From assembly GCF_023856365.1 (NCBI RefSeq), contig NC_064551.1, forward strand, positions 14,793,027 through 14,857,026: a stretch of 64,000 nt of DNA, given 5' to 3'. This DNA is from Brienomyrus brachyistius. Lineage: Eukaryota > Chordata > Actinopteri > Osteoglossiformes > Mormyridae. The notes beneath the pieces are model-generated. The model was given only the letters and a program-made list of their open reading frames with translations. It did no database searches and had not been told where the DNA came from. A program made the position numbers and the translations under genes. Positions 49,740 to 61,941 of this stretch are shown here, in pieces (position 1 is the first letter of the stretch; each line of letters starts with the position of its first letter).

Positions 49740-50883
49740 TATTTGAAAATAGGATTATAATAATTTAAAAATACATTATAACATGTCACAATTACAAACT
49801 ATTATTAAACTGTAATAAACCAAATCGTGCTAAATACTATTTTTAAGTAAAATAATCTTTGTAATTTAAAAACACATATATACACAATAATTCAAATAAG
49901 TGCTAAGTACAACCTATGTTTAAATAAACTGCAATAAATCAATTTGTGAAATCGTCCAGCTGCCGTGAAGCAGTAGTGAGCGGAAATGATACTTATCTGC
50001 TCATGCACAGTCCAGTTCGGGTTTCCGGTCTAAACTGGGTCGTGACGTGTGCAAACGAAGGCATAACAGTGAGGCATGTGTAAGCTGTCAGTAAAGTAAA
50101 ACCTGCCCGTAAATTAAAGATTGTATTAACTATGATTCATTTGCTCTTTATTTAACGTTATTAAGAAACCCAACAGGAATGGAATATGACAGAATATGAT
50201 AAGGTTATGGCCACCTCCCCAAAGACAGTCGGCCACAAATTACTTAGAAGTAAGTCAGTTACTACTTTTATCTTTTATGTACTTTTATGATCCCCTTTTA
50301 TCCAGTATGTAACAGTCACTGGGCTGCATAGAAGGATTCAGTGACCCATGTTCGCTGCCGTTTCAACTGAATATCAGAACATCTTCCAGCAATTCGTCAG
50401 CTTCTCGACTTCATAGTCTTTCGAAATTGTTGTATAATTCCAAGAAATGTGTAAAGCTTCTGAAAAACCCTATTACCTACCTGAGTGTGTAATGACCCTC
50501 TGTCCCCTTTCCTTGATGGAATGGTACTCTCCCTGTAAGTCAATAGGAGCAGTCTAAAGCCTGCATACTGTTATTGCTCAAGGCCACATCATTTGCTCCA
50601 AAACCGAATAACCTAAGGAGATAATCCTGCCTGCAGAAGGATGTGATCTTAGCCACAGCTCATTAGATGAGGAGAACCCCATTAAGATTCGGTGCCCTGT
50701 TCCAATGTGTGCTGTAAAGAACTTAGTCTGAAAGTCATATCACCGTGGATAGGTAACTATAGGAATGCACTTTCCTTATGCTACTAGTAGCCTAGAAATA
50801 AGAAGATCTGTCAGAATTTGATGAACTTGTCTTCAAAGTTGAGTCATCAGTCCTAACTATGTTTGTTAACACATCAATGATGT

Positions 50884-50954
50884 GTTAATGATGTGGTCTG
50901 AAATGGACTCGACATTGGAGACCGTGAATGATGTGGTCTGAAATGGACTCGACC
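50884..50954. repeat. 40-bp tandem repeat, unit 3
   Basis: Same two-copy state as unit 1. Confidence 0.85.
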
Positions 50955-52186
50955 GCATGGCCTCCACAGTCACGTAAATAAGCAGAAAATCAGCCACCAC
51001 TATTCCAGCACCCTCAAAATATTCCCACTTTGGTTAACAAAACATCGAAATGCCCTGAGAGAAATGCTGGTGTCAGAGGTTAGGTAGGGATGGAGACAGA
51101 GCGTGGAGTCGGTGTACAGCAGAGATAAAATGCGGGTTAAATGTTCTTTCCACACGGCTTCGAAAAGGTGAAAATCTATCACCTGCCATTTTTACATTGC
51201 CTTTGTTTCCAGCTTCGGTTGACTCATTTACCATAATACCAGCAGTTTGTCTACTTTCAGCTTTACCGAGAGTTATTTTAATGATGTTTTTCCGAAGAGG
51301 AACTTTCCCGAACCTTGGTAATAAGCCAAACATTTGCCGGGGAGCACAATAGAAGCAGCTTATTACAGTTTAGGACATGGTGTCCTGAACATTTCTGTTA
51401 ACCGAATAGAGCGAGTTAGAGGACAACCTTTAAACAGCCACCATTATTCTCGCTCAGCGGCCATCCTGCTGGGAAGCCGAGCAGCTTCCTGTCTTCTGGC
51501 CCCAGTATGCTAATGAGAGATGCTCTTTTTCTATTTGAAAAAGCTCATAATCACACCTTTAAGAGCACTAATAACAAAAATATCCATCTGTCTGCCCGTC
51601 CGTATTCACCAGTCCCTACCCACTACAGTTACAGGGAAACGGCTCCTTTGGCTGTGGGCCAGTAACTTGCAGAAGAGCTCGCAGTCCATTTATGGATTCC
51701 CGGCACCATCCACACAAGCACAGCTGTGCTGTCACTGCCTGCCAGTGACGACTCAGAACAAGCCCCAGGGACCTCCGCCGCTATCTGTCAATCAGCCATC
51801 AGCTCCAGCGAGAATGTCCACACCTTGTGCCTCCTTTGAAAGGCAAACTGAGTCAGGCTTTCTGACCAATCAGGGTCTCCCGGGGGCACCCACCACCAGC
51901 AGGTATGCTTCTGGGAGAAGGACCTGTCACGACCATGAAACAAATGTCACAGTGTTACAGAAACAAATTTGCTGGCTTCTGAAACATGCTGTGCAGCAAC
52001 AGGAGCAAACATGGCAGCTCAGATCACTTCAGAGCCGCATCCGAAAGGCTCAAGACCGTTTCATTTACATTTTTATTTAAACCAGATACAGCAAAGCTAG
52101 AACGGTACACTGACTGCAGAAATGCGGACACACCACAATTTTTCACAAACAGAGCCGGGGTGCTGTACTGTGGTTACTTTGGTTAC

Positions 52187-52384
52187 TTTGAAAGAGGTGC
52201 TGTACTGGGATTTGGCCAGTTTGAAGGAGGAGCTACACTGGGGTTTGTCCAGTTTGAAGGAGGAGCTACACTGGGGTTTGTCCAGTTTGAAAGAGGAGCT
52301 ACACTGGGGTTTGGCCAGTTTGAAGGAGGAGCTACACTGGGGTTTGGCCAGTTTGAAGGAGGTGTAGGACTAGGATTTGAAGGG
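52187..52384 (+). repeat. 33-bp minisatellite, six copies, unit 3
   Basis: Same copy number as unit 1. Confidence 0.93.
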
Positions 52385-53697
52385 TACGGCCTGGAGTTCG
52401 TTCTGACTAAAAATCTCATGAAGAAGCTCAGCTAGATTTGTCTTGTGCAGTTGAGGGCTTCTGCAACTTCTTCTCTTTGTCACCTGACCTCCATAAATAA
52501 GTAAATTCATGGAGCCCAGGATTGTTGTTGGCTGTGCTTGTGTGCTTTGTAATAGGTAATCTATAGAACTGAATCGATATCCAAATGGATGAACCCTAAA
52601 ACAGACCAGCAGCCCACCCAGGGAGTCTCTCTGCACTTCCAGAAGTAACTAAGCATATCAGAGAGTGAATCATAAAGAATTTGCATTCTTTACTGATACT
52701 ATAAAAGACATGGCACATTTCTTTAGGAATTTTTGTAGCTGCAACAATTCCTTTTAAAATCTGTTTTTAAAATAGGATTCTGTAACACGGTCTTGGATGA
52801 AAATAAAAAGTCTGAGCAAATTGCCACATGGATTGTTCAATGTGCACAGACAGCAGCCATGTGAGAAGCAAGCGTCTGGAGGAGAGCGCCCAGCTTCCGG
52901 AAAAAGCCGTCCCGGTGAGATGCCAATTCTGCTGCGGCTGCTCCTATCCCACCCTCACTCCTGTGCTCCTAAATCTGAGTCTTTAGGTTTTCATCTTTTC
53001 TGACTAGTCCAGTGGGAGGGGCTTTATGTTCTGACATCAGCCGAAACCACATGGCCATGATGTAGCGTATTAGCTACATCATTATTATGAATCATTAACA
53101 GTGCAGACACTATGAGCAATTTGCAGACCTCATTTGACCAATCACATGCTTTTGGGGGCGAAGCTGCATTACAGGGAGTTAATTCAGCTCAAATTGGGGG
53201 TGACAGGAACCCCACTCCACCCATTACTATTATAAGGATTCAACCTTGGTGCGGTATAACGACGTAAACTGCAAAGTCAAAATGTGTCAGTACAACATTT
53301 TCCATGTGACGCAGAACCCAAAGCTTGTGAGGGACCGCAGAGAAACGTCAGCGTGACCTAATCACTCATTGAAACTGTAGCGTTAAAATGCCCATATCAA
53401 ATGAACTGGGGCAATGCAAAATGAAATATCACTGCAGCTTCGCTTAATTGTTTCACACTGTCCCGTTAGGAGCAGATGTCGTGTGCAGCCTGCAGCTGTA
53501 CTGTATTCAGTGTGTAGCGTCTTTTCTGGATGTAGCTTAATAACAAGTTTGCTTCTTTTAAAAACGAAAAAGACAGACGCTCTTATCATTCACATGACGA
53601 CGAGCAGGACAGGGAATATAAACTCCCCCCCACTCTGACCCCAGGGTCATCTTCTGCTGATGATCGTCCTGGATTGCCTCAGCATGCTTGAAGCCCC

Positions 53698-55579
53698 TGT
53701 AGGATCACACATGCACATATCACAAAGCTTAAATTCCAGGTGGCCTGAGACAAGGCCTAGCCTGGTACGAGAGGCACACATTGGCCTAAGCCTCAAAGTG
53801 GGTTAGTGACCCCACACACACAGACACACTTAAACACACATAGATAACAAGGGAGGCCAGCACTCCAACTTTTATTGCTCAAAGTTTTAACGACCTACAG
53901 ACAGCAGAGTGGACCTCAAGGACAGGGGTCCCTCGACTTGGCACACAACCCCCTCCCCAGACATCCTGCCTTACATACCACTCACCCAACACCCTAAAGA
54001 AAGTTTCTTTTAAGTTTGGCTGTTGTATATCTGTATATTCATTTACTCATGACTACTAGTCTCAATATACAGATAGGTTATGTTTGTAACGTGTCCTAAC
54101 TTTCACAGATTCTTTTTCCTTGACTGAAAAACCTTCGCCCCACCACTTTTCTTTTCCACATTCCTCAGCAGCCCTTATCTGATCTTTGTATTCTACCATG
54201 CCTATCTAAGGGTAAGATGTGCTGTTGGAATGAGAATATGTCATATAATGTCTGTATAAAGGGTAACCTCTGATTGAGGTGCAACCTGGACCACATGGAC
54301 CAGGTACTGGTGTGAGTAATATAACATAACATAATGACATAATATAAGTAATCATTAATTAATCATTACAGATGGTATTCGGTGTGAGCCACTAGGCTGG
54401 TATAGCATGTTTGGTATCAAACCGATGGAAAATCACTTCAGTTTCCAAATCTGGTCAGTGGTTACCACCAGCCTAACGAAAATCATCAATACAAGGGAAA
54501 TCAGTCTGGTCATAAATCTCAAAAGGACTGATACAGACCCCCTTCCAAAAGCCTGCCAAATGGATGGTCAGCTATTGGTCCAGGAGTCGAATTCCTGGTC
54601 ACTCATATTCACGAACTTTACACTATAAAACCTGGCACCTCAGAACAGAGCCAGGAGAGGAGAAACAGAAGGGAGGAGAAAACAAAAGACCATCAGCCCG
54701 AAGAGAGGCAGAGAACATCAGCCCAAAAGAAGAGAAGCCAACAAGAAGCCCTCCTGAAGCCTGCCAGTGAAAGCCCAGCTGGACAGAGAACTGCAACCAA
54801 GCCCAAGATTCACCAGGAGAGAGAATCAGAGGGACTCCACTCCAACAACCGCTGCAAACACCACGCCTCCCTGAGTGCCATCACCTATCAGCTCATCAGC
54901 CACTGCAATCAACTACCAAGACCCCCCCCCCCCTTTCCTGCAGCCAAGTAAACCAACTTCCTTTCATTTCTAACAACCTAAACTGTCCTATTCACCTGCT
55001 ATATTACTTTAGGGTTGTGTTTCCACAAACTGCTTGCTTTGCAGAACAGTTTTTCCCTTTTTAGGTTACTCATTTTAAATCTGGTCATTGCATTTTCATG
55101 TTTACATTGTTGGTGTCTATTCCGTTATTTCATGTTTATTGTTTAGGTGTAATGTCTGTCTTATGTTAGTTGTAGGAATAAATGCATGTCTTTTACACAA
55201 ATTCAGCCTCCATCATTGAGTGTTCACAATAGTCCATGCCTCTGTGCGATCTGACTACTACGCTCTGAAACCTCAAATTCGCCTGAAATATCGTGAGACT
55301 CTCTCTCATTGGCCGTGAGGGGAGCTTCGCTACCGATCGTTTACATTACCTGCTGATGCAGCTCGCTGGACGCCAGGTTATTCAGCGATACTTTTTATTA
55401 ATGAATCCCATTTAAGTCTCACATTAACAGACTCACGGGGATTCACAATTGAGTTTGGAGGAGCCGATCATTCGGCATAACAATTGGTTAATAATCAGCA
55501 TTAAATAATAATGAAGTTAATTAATTTCAAAACATATTGGTGGAGATATAAAAATTTACCTGAGCTAATAATTCCTACA
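53698..55579 (+). mobile_element. 5' LTR of provirus, unit 3 (1,882 bp)
   Basis: Same position in the unit as the solo LTRs, preceded by the same CCCC. The first ~590 bases are almost identical to the solo LTRs; from about 54290 many substitutions and small indels appear. It holds TATAAAA at 54624-54630 and AATAAA at 55177-55182. It ends CCTACA at 55579 and is followed directly by internal sequence, so this is the 5' LTR of an unrecombined element. Confidence 0.9.
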
Positions 55580-55860
55580 TTTATTGGATTGAGAATGGGG
55601 GCACAAGGTTTAAACTTATTGTGAGCACACAATTTAAACTTTTTATGACCGAACGTACAGTTGAATAAGCGCTACTGTGAACTGGTTGCAAAAGGTGAGG
55701 ATCAATTGCACTCAGGGCAATCTGAAGGCATTTAAGCGGGAGCATACGGGCTTATTATAGTTATTTTTATTTCTGTTATTAGTAGTTATATTATTTAGTT
55801 TTATTTTTGGCTATTTTACTTTAGTTTATTTCGTTTTAAACTTCAGTAAATCTTAACCCT

Positions 55861-56489
55861 ATGTCTGACGAGATTCTCAGATATAGCGCGTTGTTTCCAG
55901 GATCGATTCGGACGAGTTTCTCCGTTTCTATATATCCTGGCAGAGATCTCTCTATTAGCGAACAGGAATTCTTGTTACGAGGTTCTAACCTGAATTCTGT
56001 TGCGCTTGGACTCCCTGAGATAAGACCGATAGCTTAGCTACCTATCAGGATCTTACTCATATGTGTGTGCCTGCTTTAGACAAAGTAAGTTTAACACCAC
56101 TTTGCGCTGTGAGCCAAGTCTCCTGTGCTTGCGACCCACCGTGGTTTAAGCACCATTTGCGACGAGATATAGTGCAATCACTATTTAGATCCGTCGCCGT
56201 AACGCGAGCGCTGTCTCGCTTCAGTAATTGTTTTAAGGGGTTAAACTGCGCAAGGCGCAGAAGAAGGCCGCAAGCGGCATGCATTAAAAGTCACTCATCT
56301 AGCGTTGGCAACCGCCTAGCTATATCTTTGGTTACGAGTGCAGTCAGCGAACGCCACTCTAACCACTTAGAGGTCAGAGCCCTGAAGGCCTGCCTGACGC
56401 CATTTGTTTTTTTCTCTGGGTCACCAGTGACCCTACCCCTTAGACTCACTTGCCTGGGACCCCCCACAAAGGGAGCAACGCCCCATTGA
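55861..56489 (+). pseudogene. Possible gag-region remnants (two short ORFs)
   Basis: A 58-codon frame (55861-56037, ATG start) and a 142-codon frame (56061-56489, ATG start, containing a basic RRRRR run) lie where gag would be expected, 0.3-0.9 kb after the 5' LTR. Neither matches a gag motif that I recognise, and no Cys-Cys-His-Cys zinc knuckle is visible. The assignment rests on position only. Confidence 0.2.
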
Positions 56490-56740
56490 GCTTCTAGTGG
56501 TCAGGCGTAGAACTACCACTCCATTTCGAAATTGCGCCTCTAGTGGTCAGGCGTAGAACTACCACTCCATTTCGAAATCGCGCCTCTAGTGGTCAGGCAT
56601 AGAACTACCACTCCATTTCGAAATTGCGCTTCTAGTGGCAAGCCATAGCAGCGCCACTCCAATGAAATTGCACCTCTAGTGGTCAGCCATAGTAGGTTAA
56701 TAACATCTGAGTTGGGTCTCTGGTGGTCAACTGCGGTAAT
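56490..56740. repeat. 46-bp tandem repeat inside the provirus
   Basis: The word TAGTGG recurs at 56495, 56541, 56587, 56633 and 56677, with a decayed relative at 56721. Spacing is 46, 46, 46, 44 and 44. Each unit contains CTAGTGGTCAGGCGTAGAAC and then TACCACTCC, so AGTGGT and ACCACT can pair as a small hairpin. Confidence 0.92.
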
Positions 56741-58617
56741 ACCAACACGCATAATTGGACACACAGGTTCTTGCCTGAAAGCATTAATCAACTTCACAAA
56801 CTAAATCAGTTTGATTGCAACACATTAACATCTAATTAGCTTATTGCTGCATAACTAATTGATGTTCACAATTGAATAAGAAACATAATTCATTTGGTTT
56901 GATTTATGTTTTACCTTTTTGATTTAATTTAGGTTTTATTTCATTTTATGCTTTCATTCATTCCCTCTCCCCCAACATGGTGACTTGCATAGAAGTTCAA
57001 CCACTATTAACAACAGTCAACCAGTTACATACACAATCACATCAGGGAGTCATTCTGGACCTAATCGGTTGAGCTCTTCCTGTGCTAGGTGCTTACCATT
57101 CGCTCTCTGTTGGTTGAGCTTGTCTGTGGCTCTGCTGTCACTGCTTGCGATCGTATAGTTTGTCAGAACCGAAGGGGAGTTCTCAGCAATTGGACGCCCA
57201 AAAGCGTACCAGCCCAGCTACACCCACTGACTCATTAAGGGCAAGGCTGACAGGTACCTCAGGCGGTCATTACAACTTTTGAGCAGGACCTCGTCTAGGG
57301 TGAGTTCTGAGAACGGCCCTAGCTTGGACACTCACTAGGGTGGGTGATACCTAAAGGCGATTTTGCCAACCTTGGTCGAGTCAGGCCTCAGGTAGTGCAG
57401 CCGATAAGCTGAGCCCCACCTAGGTTGTTTCAATTATGCGTACAGAACACCCCCTTCCAAGTTGACATTGCTGGGGATCGGGGGAGTGAGAGCTGGACTC
57501 AGGCCTGCTTGGCTGGGATTGAGCTTGTGGGACGTGCCCTGTTCAGGAGGGACACTTGACAGCGTTCAAACCTCTCCACCTGCATCACCAGCTTAACACC
57601 GCGACACCTCATATAGGGACAAGTAAAGCAGAACCTGCTACTGGTCCCCCTTCTGGTCAAAGCGGAGTTGTTCAACAGAGCCCAACCCAGGGATAATCTG
57701 ATCTGCAACAGCAAGCTACATTTGAATGCAGTCCCATTGCTTTTGAAGCTCTTGTTTCTCACTTCCTGTTCCCAACTTCTCCTGTTGTCTTCTGACACTG
57801 TCAGTAGTCACAGACCTGCAATTTCCAGGATAAGGCTTTATGCTTTCCCCCTCACTAGTACATCTCTCAAGCTCTAGAGTAACTCACACTGTTCTAACCT
57901 GCAACATCTTCTCCCAGGGAACAATTTCTGACAACCTGACAACGCTGTCCTGGTTGTGTGCTGTGACTCAGAAGAGCACCAACAATACTGTGGTGATGCC
58001 TCACCAATTCCTGGTCATGTGCCATGCTGCAAAATTTGGTATGGATCTAATACCAGTGTTTTGATTAGGTTATTTATTACCTGTTTGCATTACTTGTGAT
58101 CGCATTTGCATGTTACTGTTTGTACATAAAGTACATTCACATGAAGTATGATCATATACCCGGACCCCCACGAGACAGGTAAGACGACGCTTAATAACAT
58201 TTTCGACTTTGGAAAACGATATTAATAATAATCAGCGTAGTCAGACCACTGACCGCATCATCTTCACCCTTTTCGTTATTGAAATTACACTTTGTGTAAA
58301 CTCTTTACCTTACAGGATAGCTTCTTACTGCATTAGTCTGTTTTAAACAACGTTTTCATCTAAATAATTTCACCACTAGCAACTGATCTCTTTTGGCATT
58401 TGAGTATAATTATTTGTACAGTTGAGCCGGAGCATGCTGGAAAAATGTGAAAGCCCTTATTTGTGTAATTGTAATATTTTTCGTGTTTCCGGATGTCATG
58501 ATCGCTTCTGCCTGTCATGCGTGAACCTTTTCTGATCTTTGCGTGTTTCCCCCCGTGTTTCATACTGTCCGGCGTAGGTTCCGCGTTGTCTTGGTTTGCT
58601 GCACGTTACAATACATA
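56741..58617. other. Provirus internal sequence without recognisable domains
   Basis: AT-rich at 56800-56990, then mixed composition. ORFs are up to about 99 codons (57499-57798 minus, 57668-57877 plus) and I recognise none. Probably decayed gag-pol or older unrelated insertions. Confidence 0.4.
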
Positions 58618-59045
58618 CCGTGGTGATTAAATCAAGAAACATTTTTATAATATCCAAAATTACAGCTTATCAGAATTTAAAGTTCTTCCAACATGAATAG
58701 GGGAGACGTATTTTAATCATAATTCTTCAGTGACAGCTATGCCACATCACAAAATAAATAGTTTAAACAAGAAATTTGAAGAAGGCATATGATCAAAATT
58801 AGAGAAAGATTTATGATATTGAACTTGACGGTTTAATTTTTATCTAATCTGAAATATCTGGCAACCCCAATCTATTTGGCAACATTGATTGGCATTTTGC
58901 AAGATGATGGATGTACCTCTCCAAGGTGATTCAACAAAAGGTTGATCAGATGAAGGCTGATGGATTGACCCTCTTAGCCAATGGAAGATAAGTTAGTCAT
59001 TCCAAGAGCTTCATTTCTCAAGTATTGAATATGTACAATAAAAGT

Positions 59046-60022
59046 TTTTTTAAAAAAGTCTTTCAAGTCCCGGACAAGATTAGTTGTCCACATATGACAA
59101 GCGTGCAAGTGAGCAGGATGACAGAGAGACGTTTTCATGGAGGATCAGTTCAACAGCTGGAATTGCTCTCCAAAGTATTTCTGGGCAGGGCGAGAACTTG
59201 TCTTGACAAGGTCTCATTGTCTGGGACAATATCCATGTACTGAAAGCTACTCCACAGTGACAAAGCCATTCATCAGCAAGAAGAATGAAAAGGCTAAACT
59301 ATCCCTTTGCTAAGGAGCATGTTGTGTGAGTCCAAAGTTAATTTTAGTGATGAAAGCAAGTTTAATTTAGTTGGTGAAGAAAGACTTCACCAAAAGTAAT
59401 AATAATAATAGACACTTTTATTGAAATTGTCTTTACGTCTCCCACAACTTGCTCTTTTTTCATAGAGGAAGTTTTCTGCGAAGGGCTGCCACCTGTAGCA
59501 GCACCCAGGGAGCTGGGGGTTAAGGGCCTTGCTCAAGGACCCACAGGCTGAGGCTGGGTTTGAACCTGCGACCTTCTGATTACAGGCACACAGGCTTAGC
59601 CCACTGAGCCACACGCTGCCCCCTTAAAAGTGTCTGAAGGAGTCAGAAAAGTTGGGAGGGGTAAGTGTGATGGTGTGGGGTATGTTCTCTGTTGCAGGAG
59701 TCTGGCCTCTCATACGCCACCATGGTAAGGTGAAAGATGATAAGTATCAGAACATGCGGATCCTTCCCTACAAACATCACCTAGTCAACCAATCATTTTT
59801 ATAGAAGACAGTGCCCCTTACCACACTGCCAGATGGGTGAAGCAATTCTTCAAAGCTGAGAAAACCAAGGAGATGATATGGCCAGCCCAGAGTCCTGATC
59901 ACAACCCTATCGAGAATCTCTGGAAGGTAATTGGTGACAGAATGATGGCAAACAAACCCACTACAGCTTCCAAAGTGTGGAAGATACTGGAAGGCGAGTC
60001 AAACAAAATCAAGTCAGTGTGA
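59046..60022 (+). pseudogene. Tc1-like transposase pseudogene (DD34E)
   Basis: Catalytic blocks are readable in separate frames: FSDESKF near 59345-59365 (first D), EDSAPYH near 59800 (second D), and WPAQSPDHNPIENLW near 59880-59924 (E). Exactly 34 residues lie between the second D and the E, the Tc1 spacing. The middle block MVWG lies near 59675. The gene is disrupted by a SINE at 59398-59623 between the first and second aspartates, by frame changes and by the lack of a clear start. It cannot encode an active enzyme. Confidence 0.85.
59398..59623 (-). repeat. tRNA-derived SINE inserted in the Tc1-like element
   Basis: Minus-strand member of the same family as 271-507: (ATT)n tail at 59398-59410 reading as AATAAT, B box GGTTTGAACC inverted near 59557, head ending at the GCTGCCCCC junction. 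Flanked by AAAAGT at 59392-59397 and 59626-59631. Several substitutions separate it from the unit SINE. Confidence 0.88.
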
Positions 60023-60593
60023 GAAATTGGTTATATCCTGTAGGCGCTGATATGCCAGTCATTGAAAGCAAGGGCCTCTATGCTTCCTAAGTTGACAGAA
60101 TTCATTTGTAGGGTTCTTCTACAAAAAACAATTAATGGTTCTCTAATTTTGATCGCATAACTTGTCATGTTTCCGTTTGTCATGTGTGCAACTGGCCTTT
60201 TTTGAGTTTTATTGTACATATTCAGTATTTGAGAAATGAAACTCTTGGAATGAGTAACTTCTCTTCCATTGGCGTAGAGGGTCATTCCACCGGCCTTCAT
60301 CTGATCATCCTGACGTCATGGGAGTTCGGTCACCTCGGAGAGGTCCACCATCTTGAAAAATTGCCTATCAATGTTGCCAAATAGATTTAAGATATTTCAG
60401 ATTAGATCCAAAAACTGTCAAGTTTAGTATAATAAATCTTTCCCTAATTATTTTGTGATGTGGCATAGCTTTTACAGATGAAATATGATTAAAATACATC
60501 TCTTCTATTCCTGTGCGAGTAACTTTGAATTTGGATACGCAGTGACTTTGCATATTACAAAAACGTCTCATTCCCTACTTTTGATTGCCACTG

Positions 60594-61040
60594 TATAGAC
60601 TCAAATGACTGATGGATAATGAATACCTTTGGACGAGGTCATTGTTCTAGGTGTACCTTAATAATAAAGGTTGATAACGTTCCTATGTGTGGATCCCTTT
60701 CAGCTTTTTCTTAGGGCACTCCACTTCAATAACAAGACGATTGAAAGCAAACCAGTTGGTGCATGATTTATTCCTGGAATGGTGAGAAGAGTCTCCACAG
60801 TCTACTTTTGCTATGACATTTAACCGGGCTTAATTGATTGATTAATTGCCTAATTGCCTTTCACACCTTAAGCTCTTGATCACATATTGGCATTGGCACT
60901 CTGCGCAGGTCTCTCAAGTATGGCCCTGTCTGCCGAATCAACATGCTTCATTATGTAGCCATAACCGTCGCAAGCCCAGAAGCCACAAAGGTGCACAGAC
61001 GTTGTACTACAGACTCTAGTGTTTCTCAAACTTTATTGAA
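60594..61040. other. Provirus internal sequence, no recognisable feature
   Basis: No ORF over 60 codons and no domain that I recognise. Presumed decayed internal sequence. Confidence 0.4.
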
Positions 61041-61049
61041 CATATGAAT

Positions 61050-61160
61050 TCCATCCATCCATTTTCCAACCTGCTTATCCTCCTGGGTTGTGGGGGGTCC
61101 TGAGCCTATCCCAGAAGCTACGGGCACGAAGCGGGAAACAACCCAGGAGGGGGGGCCAGC
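61050..61160 (-). repeat. Truncated (ATGG)n SINE inside the provirus
   Basis: Reads as the SINE 3' end inverted, with (CCAT)n first. It is flanked by CATATGAAT at 61041-61049 and 61161-61169. Its body differs from the young copies at several positions, for example TCCTCCTGGGTTGTGGGG, so it is an older insertion. Confidence 0.88.
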
Positions 61161-61560
61161 CATATGAATGCCTGAATAATTAACTCCTAAAAATGATTAA
61201 ATGTCCTTATAAAACACACTATGAAGTTAATTTGGAGATGTCTGCTTATATGCGACTCATTCTTGCCTTTCCTTGATCCACAGGAATTCTTGATGTCATC
61301 AAAATACCCCAAGGATGCTTTGACCTGCAACAAGCTCTTCGACTTTTTCGGGACAAGGTAATTTAAAAACACTCACAGTGGTGCCCTTTAAAGAAGTACC
61401 AAATTTTTTAAAGCAGAGTTCATTTTAAAGGGACTTTTCATTTGATGATGACTTCTTTTCTTTCATAATCATTCAATGACTATGGCTCTTCCATGGGTTT
61501 GTTACATAAGAACCTAATAAAACGAGACCTGGAACCTCAGGAACGGGGAATGGAGGCACA

Positions 61561-61941
61561 GTGATCTCAGGAGCTAAGTTGCCCAGGGCTTTATGCCCCT
61601 GGTAGGGTCACCCAAGGCAAACAGGTCCTGGGTGAGGAACCAGACGAAGTGCGGCTCACAAGACCCCTTATGATGAGAAAAATAATGGATTCACGATTTC
61701 CCTCACCCAGACGCGGGTCACTGGGGCCCCCCCCCAGAGCCGGGCCTGGGGGTGGGGCTCGATGGCGAGCACCTGGTGGCCAGGCCTGCACCCATGGGGC
61801 CTGGTCGGGTAGAGCCTAAAGAAGGCACGTGGGTCCCCCCTCCAATGGGCATGCTGGAGGGACTATGTCTCTCGGCTGGCCTGGGAACGCCTCAGGATTC
61901 CCCTGGAGGAGCTGGATAAAGTGGCCGGGGAGAGGGAAGTC
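61561..61941 (+). mobile_element. Internally deleted LINE remnant
   Basis: Two pieces that I recall as parts of one widespread fish non-LTR element appear joined. The first (about 61561-61845) resembles its 5' region (GGGCTTTATGCCCCTGGTAG; GGCCTGGGGGTGGGGCTCGA). The second (about 61860-61941) resembles its extreme 3' coding end (TCTCGGCTGGCCTGGGAACG). The several kilobases of ORF normally between them are missing. The family name is uncertain and rests on memory of similar sequence. Confidence 0.5.

Larger units (their letters stand above)
58618..60593 (+). mobile_element. Tc1-like DNA transposon nested in the provirus
   Basis: Long terminal inverted repeats of about 400 bases: 58618-59045 matches the reverse complement of about 60170-60593. 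Examples are TGATGTGGCATAGCT, AATATGTACAATAAA and the palindromic partners around TTGGCAACATTGAT. The outer ends are CCGTGGTGATT on the left and, inverted, CAGTGGCAATC on the right, with TA on both sides as expected for the TA target of Tc1/mariner. The TIR is long for the family. A broken DD34E transposase lies between. Confidence 0.85.

Noticed and set aside
55580..55610. Primer-binding site after the 5' LTR
   Set aside because: TGG occurs at 55585 and TGGGGGC at about 55596, but neither continues into a match to a tRNA 3' end that I can name.
57668..58064. Overlapping 69- and 74-codon ORFs as gag remnants
   Set aside because: Some Ser/Leu and Gln-rich character, but no motif and no continuity with a recognisable retroelement domain.
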